Shown in pieces: positions 1-5,201 of a stretch of 5,201 bases of DNA (positions are counted from its first letter, which is position 1; every line of letters starts with the position of its first letter). Origin of the DNA: Negativicutes bacterium. Lineage in GTDB: Bacteria; Bacillota; Negativicutes; SKW292. The DNA lies in the NCBI GenBank assembly GCA_026416215.1, contig JAOAFP010000105.1:1-5201 (forward strand), in the 5' to 3' direction. The position numbers and the translations under genes were made by a program. The notes under the pieces were generated by a model, which was not told where the DNA came from, made no database searches, and saw nothing but the letters and a program-made list of their open reading frames with translations.

Positions 1-19
1 AGATGTGTATAAGAGACAG
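1..19 (+). other. Nextera/Tn5 mosaic-end adapter left on the contig
   Basis: The first 19 bases, AGATGTGTATAAGAGACAG, are exactly the Tn5 mosaic-end sequence used in Nextera library adapters. They are not part of the organism's DNA. Genuine genomic sequence starts at about base 20, inside pheT, and the pheT frame reads cleanly up to that point. Short peptides starting MCIRDR or MYKRQ that read through this stretch are adapter translations and should be discarded. The contig therefore ends here for technical reasons, and the missing part of pheT is not evidence of a broken gene. Confidence 0.98.
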
Positions 20-1060
20 GGCAAAAACCGCACACTCCAGGGCCACTTCGGTGGTGCAGCCGTCCACCTCGCTGTCCAGCCCGCCCATAATTCCGGCCGC
101 CCCCACCACTGCCTGCCCGGAAGTTATAACCAGCACCCCGCTGTCAAGAGTCCGCTCGGTGCCATCCAGGGTAACCAGCTTTTCCCCCTCCCGGCCCCGT
201 CTCACCCCCAGCCGGCGGGCCGGCAGCTTGCGGCAATCGTAGGCGTGCAGCGGCTGTCCGGTAACAAACATCACATAATTGGTCACATCCACCACGTTGT
301 TGACCGGCCGGACCCCCAGCGACTGCAGGCGGTTCTGCAGCCATAGCGGCGAATCCCCCACCTTCACCCCGGTCAGCAGCGCCAGAGAAAACCGCCGGCA
401 ATCGTTGGCGTCAGCAATATCCACCATCCAGCCGCCATCCCCGCCGGCATCCGGCCTGACCGGCGGCCGGAACAGCGCCTGATCAAATTCAGTGCCTAGG
501 ATTACCGCACTCTCTCGAGCAATCCCCAGCACCGAAAAACAGTCGGGGCGGTTGGGCATAATCTCAAACTCCAGAATCACATCATCCAGCGACAGGAGTG
601 CCGACACATCCTCCCCTACCGGACAGCCAGCCGGCAGACGGTAAATCCCCTCGCGGTTATACTCGGCCACCAGCCTGGCATCCAGGCCTAGCTCAGCGTA
701 AGAGCACACCATCCCCCAGGATGTTACCCCCCGTAGTTCGGCTACCCCGACCTCCCGGCCGTCAGCCAGCCGGGCCCCCGGCCGCGCCCAGGGAACGATA
801 TCACCGGTTTTCAGGTTGGTGGCTGCTGTTACCACAGCAACCTGCCCGCCGCCGGTGTCCAGATCAGCCAGCCATAGACTGTCGGCCGACGGGTGCGGCC
901 GGAATCCGCTCACCCGGGCACTGATCACCCCGGCTGGTTTAGCTTGCCGCTCGTGCACCCCTTCCACCGCCAGGCCACGGCCGGCCACCCGCGCCACGTA
1001 GTCCCGCCAGTCCAGGTCAATCCCCAGCAACTGTTTTAACCACCGGTAAGAAACATTCAT
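20..1060 (-). CDS. pheT: Phenylalanyl-tRNA synthetase beta subunit, N-terminal part (cut by contig end)
   Basis: PheT pairs with PheS in the cytoplasmic (alpha-beta)2 enzyme that charges tRNA-Phe; the beta subunit carries the B3/B4 editing domain and tRNA-binding domains. The visible 347 residues start MNVSYRWLKQLLG, a typical PheT N terminus. They contain HPSADSLW (about 56-63, start of the EMAP/OB tRNA-binding domain), LRGVTSWGMVCS (about 109-120), IMPNRPD (about 167-173), NNVVDVTNYV (about 254-263), GQPLHAYD (about 268-275, B3/B4 editing domain) and GIMGGLDSEVDG (about 323-334). A full subunit is about 800 residues, so the B5, B6-7 and anticodon-binding parts are missing off the adapter-capped end. 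The ATG lies 9 bases after the pheS stop. Its Shine-Dalgarno GAGGTG (1066-1071) overlaps that stop, so the pair is probably translationally coupled. No internal stop or frameshift is seen. Confidence 0.96.
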
Positions 1061-1065
1061 ACGCC

Positions 1066-1071
1066 CACCTC
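1066..1071 (-). promoter_or_regulatory. pheT ribosome binding site overlapping the pheS stop
   Basis: On the minus strand GAGGTG sits 5 bases before the pheT ATG and shares bases with the pheS TGA at 1070-1072. This arrangement suggests ribosomes finishing pheS reinitiate on pheT, keeping the two subunits balanced. The sequence is seen directly; the coupling is inferred. Confidence 0.75.
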
Positions 1072-2095
1072 AGAACTGGGAAATAAACCGCAGATCATTC
1101 TCGTAGAAAAGGCGAAGATCATTGATCCGGTAACGAATCATCGCCATCCGCTCCACACCCATCCCAAAAGCAAACCCGCTGACCGTGCCGGGATCGTAAC
1201 CGCCGGTGGACAGCACCCGGGGATGAACCATCCCGGCGCCGAGGATTTCCAGCCATCCGCTGCCTTTGCATAAACTGCACCCGCCCCGGCGGCAATTCAC
1301 ACAGGAAACGTCAACTTCCACGCTTGGTTCGGTAAATGGGAAGAAGCTAGGCCGGAACCTTATCTCCACCGACGGTTCAAAAATGCGTTGCAGCGCCTCT
1401 ATTAACGTCCCTTTCAGATCGGCCAGGCTTATTCCCCGGTCGATCAGCAGCCCCTCCAGCTGATGAAACATCGGCGTATGGGTGGCATCGTAATCACAGC
1501 GGTAGACCTTACCGGCTGAAATAATCCGCAGCCCTGAATGGACGGACGAACACCTTTCCATTGTCCGGGCCTGCACTGACGACGTATGGGTGCGCAAAAG
1601 CAGGCCAGGCTTCAGGTAAAACGTATCGTGCATATCGCGGGCCGGGTGATCGGCGGCAATATTTAGCGCTTCGAAATTATAGTAGTCGCTTTCCACCTCC
1701 GGGCCGTCCACCGCCACAAACCCCATTCCCCGGAAAATATCGCACAAATCGTACAAAGTCCGGGTAATTGGATGCAAGTGGTGCCCCAACCTATTTCTGC
1801 GGCCGGGCAGGGTAACATCAATCTCCTCACTGGCCAGCCTAGCCGCCAGTTCCCGCTGCCTGATCGCCCTGGCCGCCGCCGCCAGCTCCTCTTCCAGTTC
1901 CTGCCGCAGCTCGTTGACCTTCTGGCCAAAAGCCGGCCGCTCACCGGGCGGCAGCTGCCCCAGCGAACGGAGAAGCCTGGTCACTTCACCCTTCCTGCCA
2001 AAATATCTGACCCTGAATTCTTCGACTCCGCGCAGTGAATCCAGCTTCCCGATCCCGGCCAGGGCCGCACGCCGCAGATTTTCCAGCTCAGACAT
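1070..2095 (-). CDS. pheS: Phenylalanyl-tRNA synthetase alpha subunit
   Basis: PheS is the catalytic subunit of the class II synthetase that joins phenylalanine to tRNA-Phe in the cytoplasm. The chosen product is 341 residues, close to the usual 330-350. Its N-terminal coiled-coil arm spans about 1-95 (RKGEVTRLLRSLGQLPPGER at 34-53). The catalytic core starts near LPGRRNRLGHHLHPITRT (96-113). Motif 2 is GKVYRCDYDATHTPMFHQ (195-212), and motif 3 is GFAFGMGVERMAMIRY (307-322). Cys265, Cys268, Cys273 and Cys276 form a zinc-ribbon-like insertion before GWLEILGAGMVHP, a form common in Firmicutes. The end, ENDLRFISQF, is canonical. The ATG at 2095-2093 follows GGGAGG by 4 bases. A longer frame reaches 2125, but its next internal ATG lies within the Shine-Dalgarno and is disfavoured. 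The gene has its own promoter upstream (2173-2201) and pheT downstream. Confidence 0.97.
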   Translation of the reverse strand: MSELENLRRAALAGIGKLDSLRGVEEFRVRYFGRKGEVTRLLRSLGQLPPGERPAFGQKVNELRQELEEELAAAARAIRQRELAARLASEEIDVTLPGRRNRLGHHLHPITRTLYDLCDIFRGMGFVAVDGPEVESDYYNFEALNIAADHPARDMHDTFYLKPGLLLRTHTSSVQARTMERCSSVHSGLRIISAGKVYRCDYDATHTPMFHQLEGLLIDRGISLADLKGTLIEALQRIFEPSVEIRFRPSFFPFTEPSVEVDVSCVNCRRGGCSLCKGSGWLEILGAGMVHPRVLSTGGYDPGTVSGFAFGMGVERMAMIRYRINDLRLFYENDLRFISQF

Positions 2096-2099
2096 ATAT

Positions 2100-2105
2100 C
2101 CTCCC
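2100..2105 (-). promoter_or_regulatory. pheS ribosome binding site that decides the start
   Basis: GGGAGG on the minus strand, 4 bases before the ATG at 2095. It supports MSELENL as the N terminus, rather than an upstream in-frame ATG (2107-2105) that overlaps the Shine-Dalgarno or a TTG at 2125. Confidence 0.8.
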
Positions 2106-2130
2106 ATTGCCGCCCGTCGGCACAACCTTG

Positions 2131-2165
2131 CAAAAAAGCCTTCGTCCCGCCCCGGGCGAAGGCTT
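2131..2165 (-). terminator. Intrinsic terminator hairpin between the MFS gene and pheS
   Basis: Read on the minus strand, AAGCCTTCG (2165-2157) pairs perfectly with CGAAGGCTT (2144-2136). An inner CCC/GGG can extend the stem past a one-base bulge, and six T residues (2137-2132) complete a textbook rho-independent terminator. There is no T tract in the plus orientation, so it acts on minus-strand transcripts. It lies downstream of the MFS gene, with no other terminator between that gene and pheS, so one role is ending the transporter mRNA. It also lies just downstream of the likely pheS promoter, so it may act as an attenuator or as a 5' hairpin on the pheST mRNA. The structure is seen; its role is inferred. 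Confidence 0.8.
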
Positions 2166-2172
2166 CGGCCTG

Positions 2173-2201
2173 ATTATAGCACAGCAGGAAAAGGCTTGCA
2201 A
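2173..2201 (-). promoter_or_regulatory. Sigma-A type promoter for pheST
   Basis: On the minus strand TTGCAA (2201-2196) is followed by exactly 17 bases and then TATAAT (2178-2173), a perfect -10 box. It lies entirely in the short gap after the MFS stop codon at 2215-2217, pointing into pheS. The expected transcription start is near 2166-2165, which leaves a leader of about 70 bases. That is too short for a T-box riboswitch, and no T-box sequence is seen. The terminator-like hairpin begins almost at the predicted +1. Confidence 0.75.
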
Positions 2202-2214
2202 AACCTGACGGCGG

Positions 2215-3429
2215 CTAACCTGCCGCTCCCGCTCCGGAAGCTCGACTCCCCCTCAGCCGCCACATCTGCCAGACGGCCAGCCCCAGGCCGATGACGCAGA
2301 ACGTAACGTAAAACCGGAACAAAACAAAGTAGCTGCCGGTGCTGTCATAAACCCAGGCCACCAGCTGCGGCCCAACCAGCCCGGCCAACGCCATCGCGGT
2401 CATAACCTTGCCGTGGGTGGCACTCAGCGACTTGCTGCCGAACACATCGCTCAGGTAGGAAACAATCCCGGCAAACCCGCCGCCGTAACCGGCGATGACC
2501 AGACAGAGCATCACCTTGTACGGCAGCGGACTGTAAACGTAGTGCATCACAAAATAAACCGCTCCCAGCAAAGAAAACAGCACAATGTAGCATAACGGCC
2601 GCCCTGCGTAGTCTGATATCCCCGACATTAGCAGCCGGCCGGCTGCATTGGCAAAGCCGATCAAACCGACCACCGCTGCCGCCTCACCGGCCGACAGCCC
2701 GATTTTAGTCTGCAACAGGGGCGAAGCAGTGGCTATCATCCCCAAACCGCAGACGGCATTAAAAAACAGCATGCCCCAGATCAGATAAAAGTCAAGCCGT
2801 CGCCATACACTGGCTGCCTGCGGGTCAACGGTGCCGGCCGCTGCCGTCTGTACCCGGTTGACCGGCAGGGCAAACAAACTGCTCATAGCCGCCATTATCA
2901 CCATATAAACCGCCCCGCTGATCAAAAACGTCGATACAACTCCATAACGGTCAATCAGTAAATTAAATACCGGCCCGGCCACCATGCTGCCCAAGCCAAA
3001 CCCCATTATGCAGAAGCCGGTGACAGCCCCCCGCCGGTTGGGAAACCACTGGGCCAGCATTGACATCGGCGTGACATAACCCACTCCGACCCCGCACCCG
3101 AACAACACTCCGTAGCAAGCATAAAGCAGCCAGATGTTGCGCTGTTCTATGGCCCATGCCGATCCGAGCATGCCTGTTACAAACAGTGCGGTGGCTAGCC
3201 ATCCCCCACGGCGCGGCCCCCACTTAACGGCCAGGCTGCCGCCCACCGCCGCTGCCAAACCGTTAACAAAAACCGCAATCGAAAATGCCAGCTGCACCTG
3301 AGTTAGGTGAAGTCCGAAAATATGCTGTAAATGCTTGCTGAACACGCTCCAGGCGTAGAGCGAACCCAGGCATAGATGAAAAACTGCGGCAGGGATGAGA
3401 ATTCTAAAAGCTATCCATGGGTTTTTCAC
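2215..3429 (-). CDS. MFS transporter, oxalate/formate antiporter (OFA) type
   Basis: This is an inner-membrane secondary transporter of 404 residues with about 12 hydrophobic helices. OFA-type features include LGSLYAWSVF (21-30) in helix 1, KWGPRRGG (69-76) as the helix 2-3 loop motif, GVGVGYVTP (113-121) with WFPNRRG (128-134), GFANAAGR (258-265) with SDYAGRP (272-278) as the second-half loop motif, and YLSDVFGSKSLSATHG (325-340). Family members exchange small organic acids such as oxalate and formate, but the substrate cannot be read from the sequence. The frame is open upstream to about 3636. However, AAAGGAG (3443-3437), 7 bases before a GTG at 3429, gives the N terminus MKNPWIAFRIL, directly preceding helix 1 as in other OFA proteins. 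It is followed by the pheST promoter and terminator. No operon partner is evident. The C-terminal tail is short and rich in Gly, Ala, Ser and Arg. Confidence 0.9.
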   Translation of the reverse strand: MKNPWIAFRILIPAAVFHLCLGSLYAWSVFSKHLQHIFGLHLTQVQLAFSIAVFVNGLAAAVGGSLAVKWGPRRGGWLATALFVTGMLGSAWAIEQRNIWLLYACYGVLFGCGVGVGYVTPMSMLAQWFPNRRGAVTGFCIMGFGLGSMVAGPVFNLLIDRYGVVSTFLISGAVYMVIMAAMSSLFALPVNRVQTAAAGTVDPQAASVWRRLDFYLIWGMLFFNAVCGLGMIATASPLLQTKIGLSAGEAAAVVGLIGFANAAGRLLMSGISDYAGRPLCYIVLFSLLGAVYFVMHYVYSPLPYKVMLCLVIAGYGGGFAGIVSYLSDVFGSKSLSATHGKVMTAMALAGLVGPQLVAWVYDSTGSYFVLFRFYVTFCVIGLGLAVWQMWRLRGSRASGAGAAG

Positions 3430-3436
3430 AGGCAGA

Positions 3437-3443
3437 CTCCTTT
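3437..3443 (-). promoter_or_regulatory. Ribosome binding site fixing the GTG start of the MFS gene
   Basis: AAAGGAG on the minus strand, 7 bases before GTG at 3429-3427. It is the only strong Shine-Dalgarno near a possible start in this frame. It shortens the gene by 58 codons relative to the longest ATG-initiated frame, whose extra residues are hydrophilic and unlike OFA N termini. Confidence 0.8.
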
Positions 3444-3596
3444 CTGAGGGTGCGTCTGTACTGTCATTCGCCTCACCCCCGGCAAACACCTGCAACCAGT
3501 CGGTTATCTGCCGACATTTTTCCTGCTGCTCGTTCCATTCGTATCCCTTCTGACAAACACTTGCAGCCACTGCAGAAGGACACATATGCGTGGTCA

Positions 3597-3610
3597 CAGA
3601 CAAATGTCTG
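3597..3610. repeat. Perfect 14-bp inverted repeat upstream of the MFS gene
   Basis: CAGACAAATGTCTG has perfect 6-bp arms (CAGACA/TGTCTG) around a 2-bp centre. It lies about 170 bases before the MFS start. The form fits a binding site for a dimeric regulator, but there is no second copy or recognisable promoter beside it, so a role is only a guess. Confidence 0.35.
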
Positions 3611-3830
3611 ATAACGGGGGTTGTGTCTACTGAATCCTATCCCTGCAACACCTCCATTTCACTGGTCCGTTCGGCTAGTATGCGCGGCAAACCGATAATT
3701 CCGGCATTATGTTGGCCGCCAGCTGGTCGCACCGTGCACTAAACCTTGTATTACCTGCAGCACGACACATAGCTGTTTTTAGCCGCATTTCCGCACAAAA
3801 CACGCTTCTCTCTCTGTCCCGCTCAAAGAT

Positions 3831-3859
3831 TGCCGGTTTTTCCCCGCTGCCGGTTTTTC
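3831..3859. repeat. Two 12-bp direct repeats just downstream of cas2
   Basis: TGCCGGTTTTTC occurs at 3831-3842 and again at 3848-3859, separated by 5 bases (period 17), directly after the cas2 stop codon. The copies are identical. Their placement suggests part of a CRISPR leader or a small duplicated protein-binding site. They are too short and too few to be a CRISPR array. Confidence 0.6.
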
Positions 3860-3868
3860 TCCCGCCAG

Positions 3869-4144
3869 TCATATTATTATCACGCTTTCCGGAAAAGTCC
3901 TGCCCACTTCCCCGAAGGTAATCACCGGGGCAAGCTCACTGAGCTTGTAGATTCTCAGTGAATCTTCCTGCTCATCTATGATTTTCCTTAACTTCTTTAT
4001 CATAGTATCAGGTTTCCTTTGGGTAATATGACATTCAAAAGCTGAGTACTGCACCCTCTGTCCGTAGCCCTCCAGCTCCTTTACCATGCGATTACGCCGC
4101 TTGTTTCCTTCACTGTCTGCCGCAACGTCATAAATAACCAACAC
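3869..4144 (-). CDS. cas2: CRISPR-associated protein Cas2
   Basis: Cas2 is the small ferredoxin-fold protein that bridges Cas1 dimers in the spacer-acquisition complex. The product is 91 residues, normal for the family. It starts MLVIYDVAAD with the conserved aspartate at residue 6. It continues with KRRNRMVKELEGYGQRVQYS (15-34), FE at 36-37, LRKIID (52-57), DSLRIYKL (61-68) and a hydrophobic final strand ending SVIII. I chose GTG at 4144 because it gives the usual Cas2 N terminus and is preceded by a weak AGGA (4156-4153) at 8 bases. The ATG at 4192 would add 16 residues that overlap the csm1 fragment. No cas1 lies beside it: the preceding gene is a truncated csm1 ending 23 bases upstream. 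Cas2 alone is not known to integrate spacers, so its function depends on Cas1 encoded elsewhere. Confidence 0.93.
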   Translation of the reverse strand: MLVIYDVAADSEGNKRRNRMVKELEGYGQRVQYSAFECHITQRKPDTMIKKLRKIIDEQEDSLRIYKLSELAPVITFGEVGRTFPESVIII

Positions 4145-4167
4145 AAGATATATCCTGTTGGCCACAC

Positions 4168-4785
4168 TCAGAGCCGGTAATCCATCGCCCAAACACCTTC
4201 GTCCCCGCCAGGCCCGTCCGGGCTTTTAGTAACACTGTACTCCCGGTCTCCGGCCAGCGAACGCCTGAACTCCAGTAATTTCCGGCAGGTGTCGCAGCAT
4301 TCACCGAGCTCCAGCCGGGATTCAATCTCTGAACTGGATGTTCCGCAGACCGAACACTCCCGCAGCCTTTCCTTCCCGGCTGCAGGACAAAACATCTGCC
4401 TCAGCATCTCTTCGTCGTCGGCGTAACGGGCTGCCTTCTGCCCGGCCAGTTCGACAGCCAGCCCGTCGATTACCGCGCTGGCATTTTTCATCATCTCCAG
4501 TGCCGAGCACTCCTTGCCGGCAATGGCCATATACAGGGTCAGGCCGAATTTATCGTAAAACCACCGGTTTATCTTCTTCTTCGCCTCTGCAACCACACTG
4601 TTGGCCGCTTCAGTGTTGGGAAGCAGCAGGTAAAAATGGCCGCCGCTGCTGTATATCAGCTGTGCCCGGGTCAGCCCCAGCCGGCCGAGGATTTCACTTA
4701 CCGTGTGCTCAACAATAAACTCAAGGTAGAAGGATCTGGCCCGCAGCGATTTCAGTGCTCCCTTGCTGCTTATCGTGTATATAAA
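4168..4785 (-). pseudogene. csm1: Cas10/Csm1, second fragment (after the frameshift; lacks C-terminal half)
   Basis: This 205-codon open stretch continues Csm1 in the frame disrupted by the 7-bp duplication. It reads FIYTISSKGALKSLRARS, then YSSGGHFYLLLP (45-56, first palm domain), a helical stretch, and a zinc-finger-like cluster with Cys144, Cys147, Cys163, Cys164 and Cys167 (ECSVCG...GECCDTC). It ends at DYRL. Intact Csm1 goes on for several hundred residues, with the second palm domain and its GGDD cyclic-oligoadenylate synthase motif, then the C-terminal D4 domain. None of that is present: cas2 starts 23 bases after the TGA. There is no Shine-Dalgarno at the first in-frame GTG (4596), so separate translation is doubtful. 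The gene is inferred to be non-functional, from both the frameshift and the deletion of its catalytic half. Confidence 0.88.
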
Positions 4786-5201
4786 CTATAAACTTCTGAA
4801 TGCCTGACAAATCGCAGGAAACCAGCAGGAAAATTTTATCCTCCCGCGTTTTCTCTGCCTCCGTAAAACACACTCTCCGAAAGTCATCGATTCCTTTATC
4901 CCGGAAGTAGCAATACATAGCCGCTGCGATTACCGCTGTCAGCTTCAGGTGATCAAACAGCGAAATGTCGCACAGGTTGTTAATGTCGGGGTCTGACGGA
5001 ACGAGCGACAATCCACGCTCAAACCTCATCAGCAGCGAATTGATTAACTCATGTCCGTCGCCGGCACAGTTTTTGGCAAAAAGCTGTTTGTTTATGACGT
5101 CATCGTAGTTTTTCTGCTCATTGTTAACTTCTTCTGTTTTGGGACAGCGGATGACGTCCGGCCACTTGCCCAGCGGGTAAAACAACCTATGACCCCCAGC
5201 C
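4721..5201 (-). pseudogene. csm1: Cas10/Csm1, first fragment (cut by window edge, frameshifted at 4780-4793)
   Basis: Csm1 is the Cas10 large subunit of type III-A CRISPR effector complexes. This part covers the linker after the HD nuclease domain and the start of the first palm domain. Counting from the first full codon at 5200, it shows LFYPLGKW (6-13), INSLLMRFERGLSLVPSD (53-70), CDISLFDHLKLTAVIAAAMY (77-96) and the family hallmark DLSGIQKF (130-137). The frame is open to the window edge, so the real start and the HD domain lie outside. After GIQKFI the duplicated GTTTATA shifts the frame. About 21 foreign residues follow (starting VYIHDKQQ) before a TGA at 4723-4721. With one 7-bp copy removed, the frame runs directly into the next fragment. 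Confidence 0.9.
4780..4793. repeat. Perfect 7-bp tandem duplication that frameshifts csm1
   Basis: TATAAAC is present twice in direct tandem at 4780-4786 and 4787-4793 (GTTTATA on the coding strand). Seven bases is two codons plus one, so it shifts the reading frame. Deleting one copy gives GIQKFIYTISSKGALKS, which matches the normal Csm1 motif with no other change needed. The duplication is seen directly. Whether it is a real mutation or an assembly error cannot be told from one sequence. Confidence 0.93.

Larger units (their letters stand above)
3430..3868. other. Intergenic region after cas2, possible remnant CRISPR leader without array
   Basis: These 439 bases hold no gene I can support. 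In CRISPR loci cas2 is commonly next to the leader and array. On the minus strand the first part after cas2 is purine-rich, with two direct copies of GAAAAACCGGCA (3859-3848 and 3842-3831, 17 bases apart) and a short GA tract near 3815-3807. That is compatible with a leader but not diagnostic. I looked for repeat-spacer units and found none. Other features are a perfect 6-bp-arm inverted repeat at 3597-3610, a weak GTCGG/CCGAC hairpin at 3499-3515, and an imperfect direct repeat pair at 3483-3500 and 3554-3571. No convincing promoter for the MFS gene was found. The open frame at 3675-3872, which overlaps the cas2 stop, has no recognisable features. Confidence 0.5.

Noticed and set aside
5..346. 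Plus-strand ORFs starting MYKRQ or MCIRDR
   Set aside because: Their N termini are translations of the Nextera adapter and the rest is antisense to pheT.
2096..2172. T-box riboswitch or Phe leader peptide upstream of pheS
   Set aside because: The leader is only about 70 bases, no T-box sequence is present, and no start codon with a ribosome binding site precedes the TTTTTT run.
3499..3515. Plus-strand terminator-like hairpin GTCGG/CCGAC followed by ATTTTT
   Set aside because: The stem is only 5 bp and there is no plus-strand gene upstream that would need a terminator.
3430..3603. 58-residue N-terminal extension of the MFS transporter
   Set aside because: A strong AAAGGAG precedes the internal GTG, and the N terminus from that GTG fits OFA-family proteins; the longer start has no comparable ribosome binding site.
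3675..3872. 65-residue minus-strand ORF overlapping the cas2 stop codon
   Set aside because: It starts at an ATG overlapping the cas2 TGA but has no Shine-Dalgarno of its own, no recognisable domain, and sits where a CRISPR leader is expected. Probably a chance frame.
4145..4192. Longer cas2 starting at the ATG at 4192
   Set aside because: It would add 16 residues before the typical Cas2 start and overlap csm1; the GTG at 4144 gives the standard N terminus and length.
4128..4325. 65-residue minus-strand ORF between csm1 and cas2
   Set aside because: It overlaps the csm1 fragment in another frame and looks like a shadow; the Csm1 and Cas2 readings explain this stretch.
4721..4793. Programmed ribosomal frameshifting in csm1
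   Set aside because: There is no slippery heptamer or downstream structure of the usual kind, and an exact 7-bp duplication explains the shift fully; the gene is also truncated downstream.

Overview
The window is a metagenome- or draft-assembly-style contig piece. It begins with 19 bases of Nextera transposase mosaic-end adapter, and every gene I can support lies on the minus strand. GC content is high. PheS carries the four-cysteine insertion common in Firmicutes, pheS precedes pheT, and there is a type III-A (csm) CRISPR remnant. Together these suggest a GC-rich Bacillota lineage of the Clostridia/Peptococcaceae kind. This placement is an inference and is not firm.

Layout in the direction of transcription (right to left). 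(1) 5201-4168: the middle part of cas10/csm1, the large subunit of a type III-A Csm complex. It is broken by a perfect 7-bp tandem duplication at 4780-4793 and ends after its zinc finger, before the GGDD-bearing palm domain. (2) 4144-3869: a complete-looking cas2, starting only 23 bases after the csm1 stop. The rest of csm1, csm2-csm5 and cas1 are absent from between them. (3) 3868-3430: 439 bases with no convincing gene. This is where a CRISPR leader and array would be expected after cas2, but no repeat-spacer units are visible. (4) 3429-2215: a 12-helix MFS transporter of the oxalate/formate antiporter (OFA) type; a strong Shine-Dalgarno fixes an internal GTG start. (5) 2201-2131: a near-consensus sigma-A promoter followed at once by an intrinsic terminator hairpin. 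(6) 2095-1070 pheS and 1060-20 pheT (truncated by the contig end), the two subunits of phenylalanyl-tRNA synthetase, translationally coupled.

The most interesting content is the decayed type III-A locus. Removing one copy of the 7-bp duplication restores the conserved Csm1 motif around DLSGIQKF exactly, so the frameshift is recent or is an assembly artefact. The C-terminal truncation and direct join to cas2 point to a larger deletion that removed the interference module. Interference by this copy should be dead, while cas2 still looks intact. I did not find a clearly novel system.
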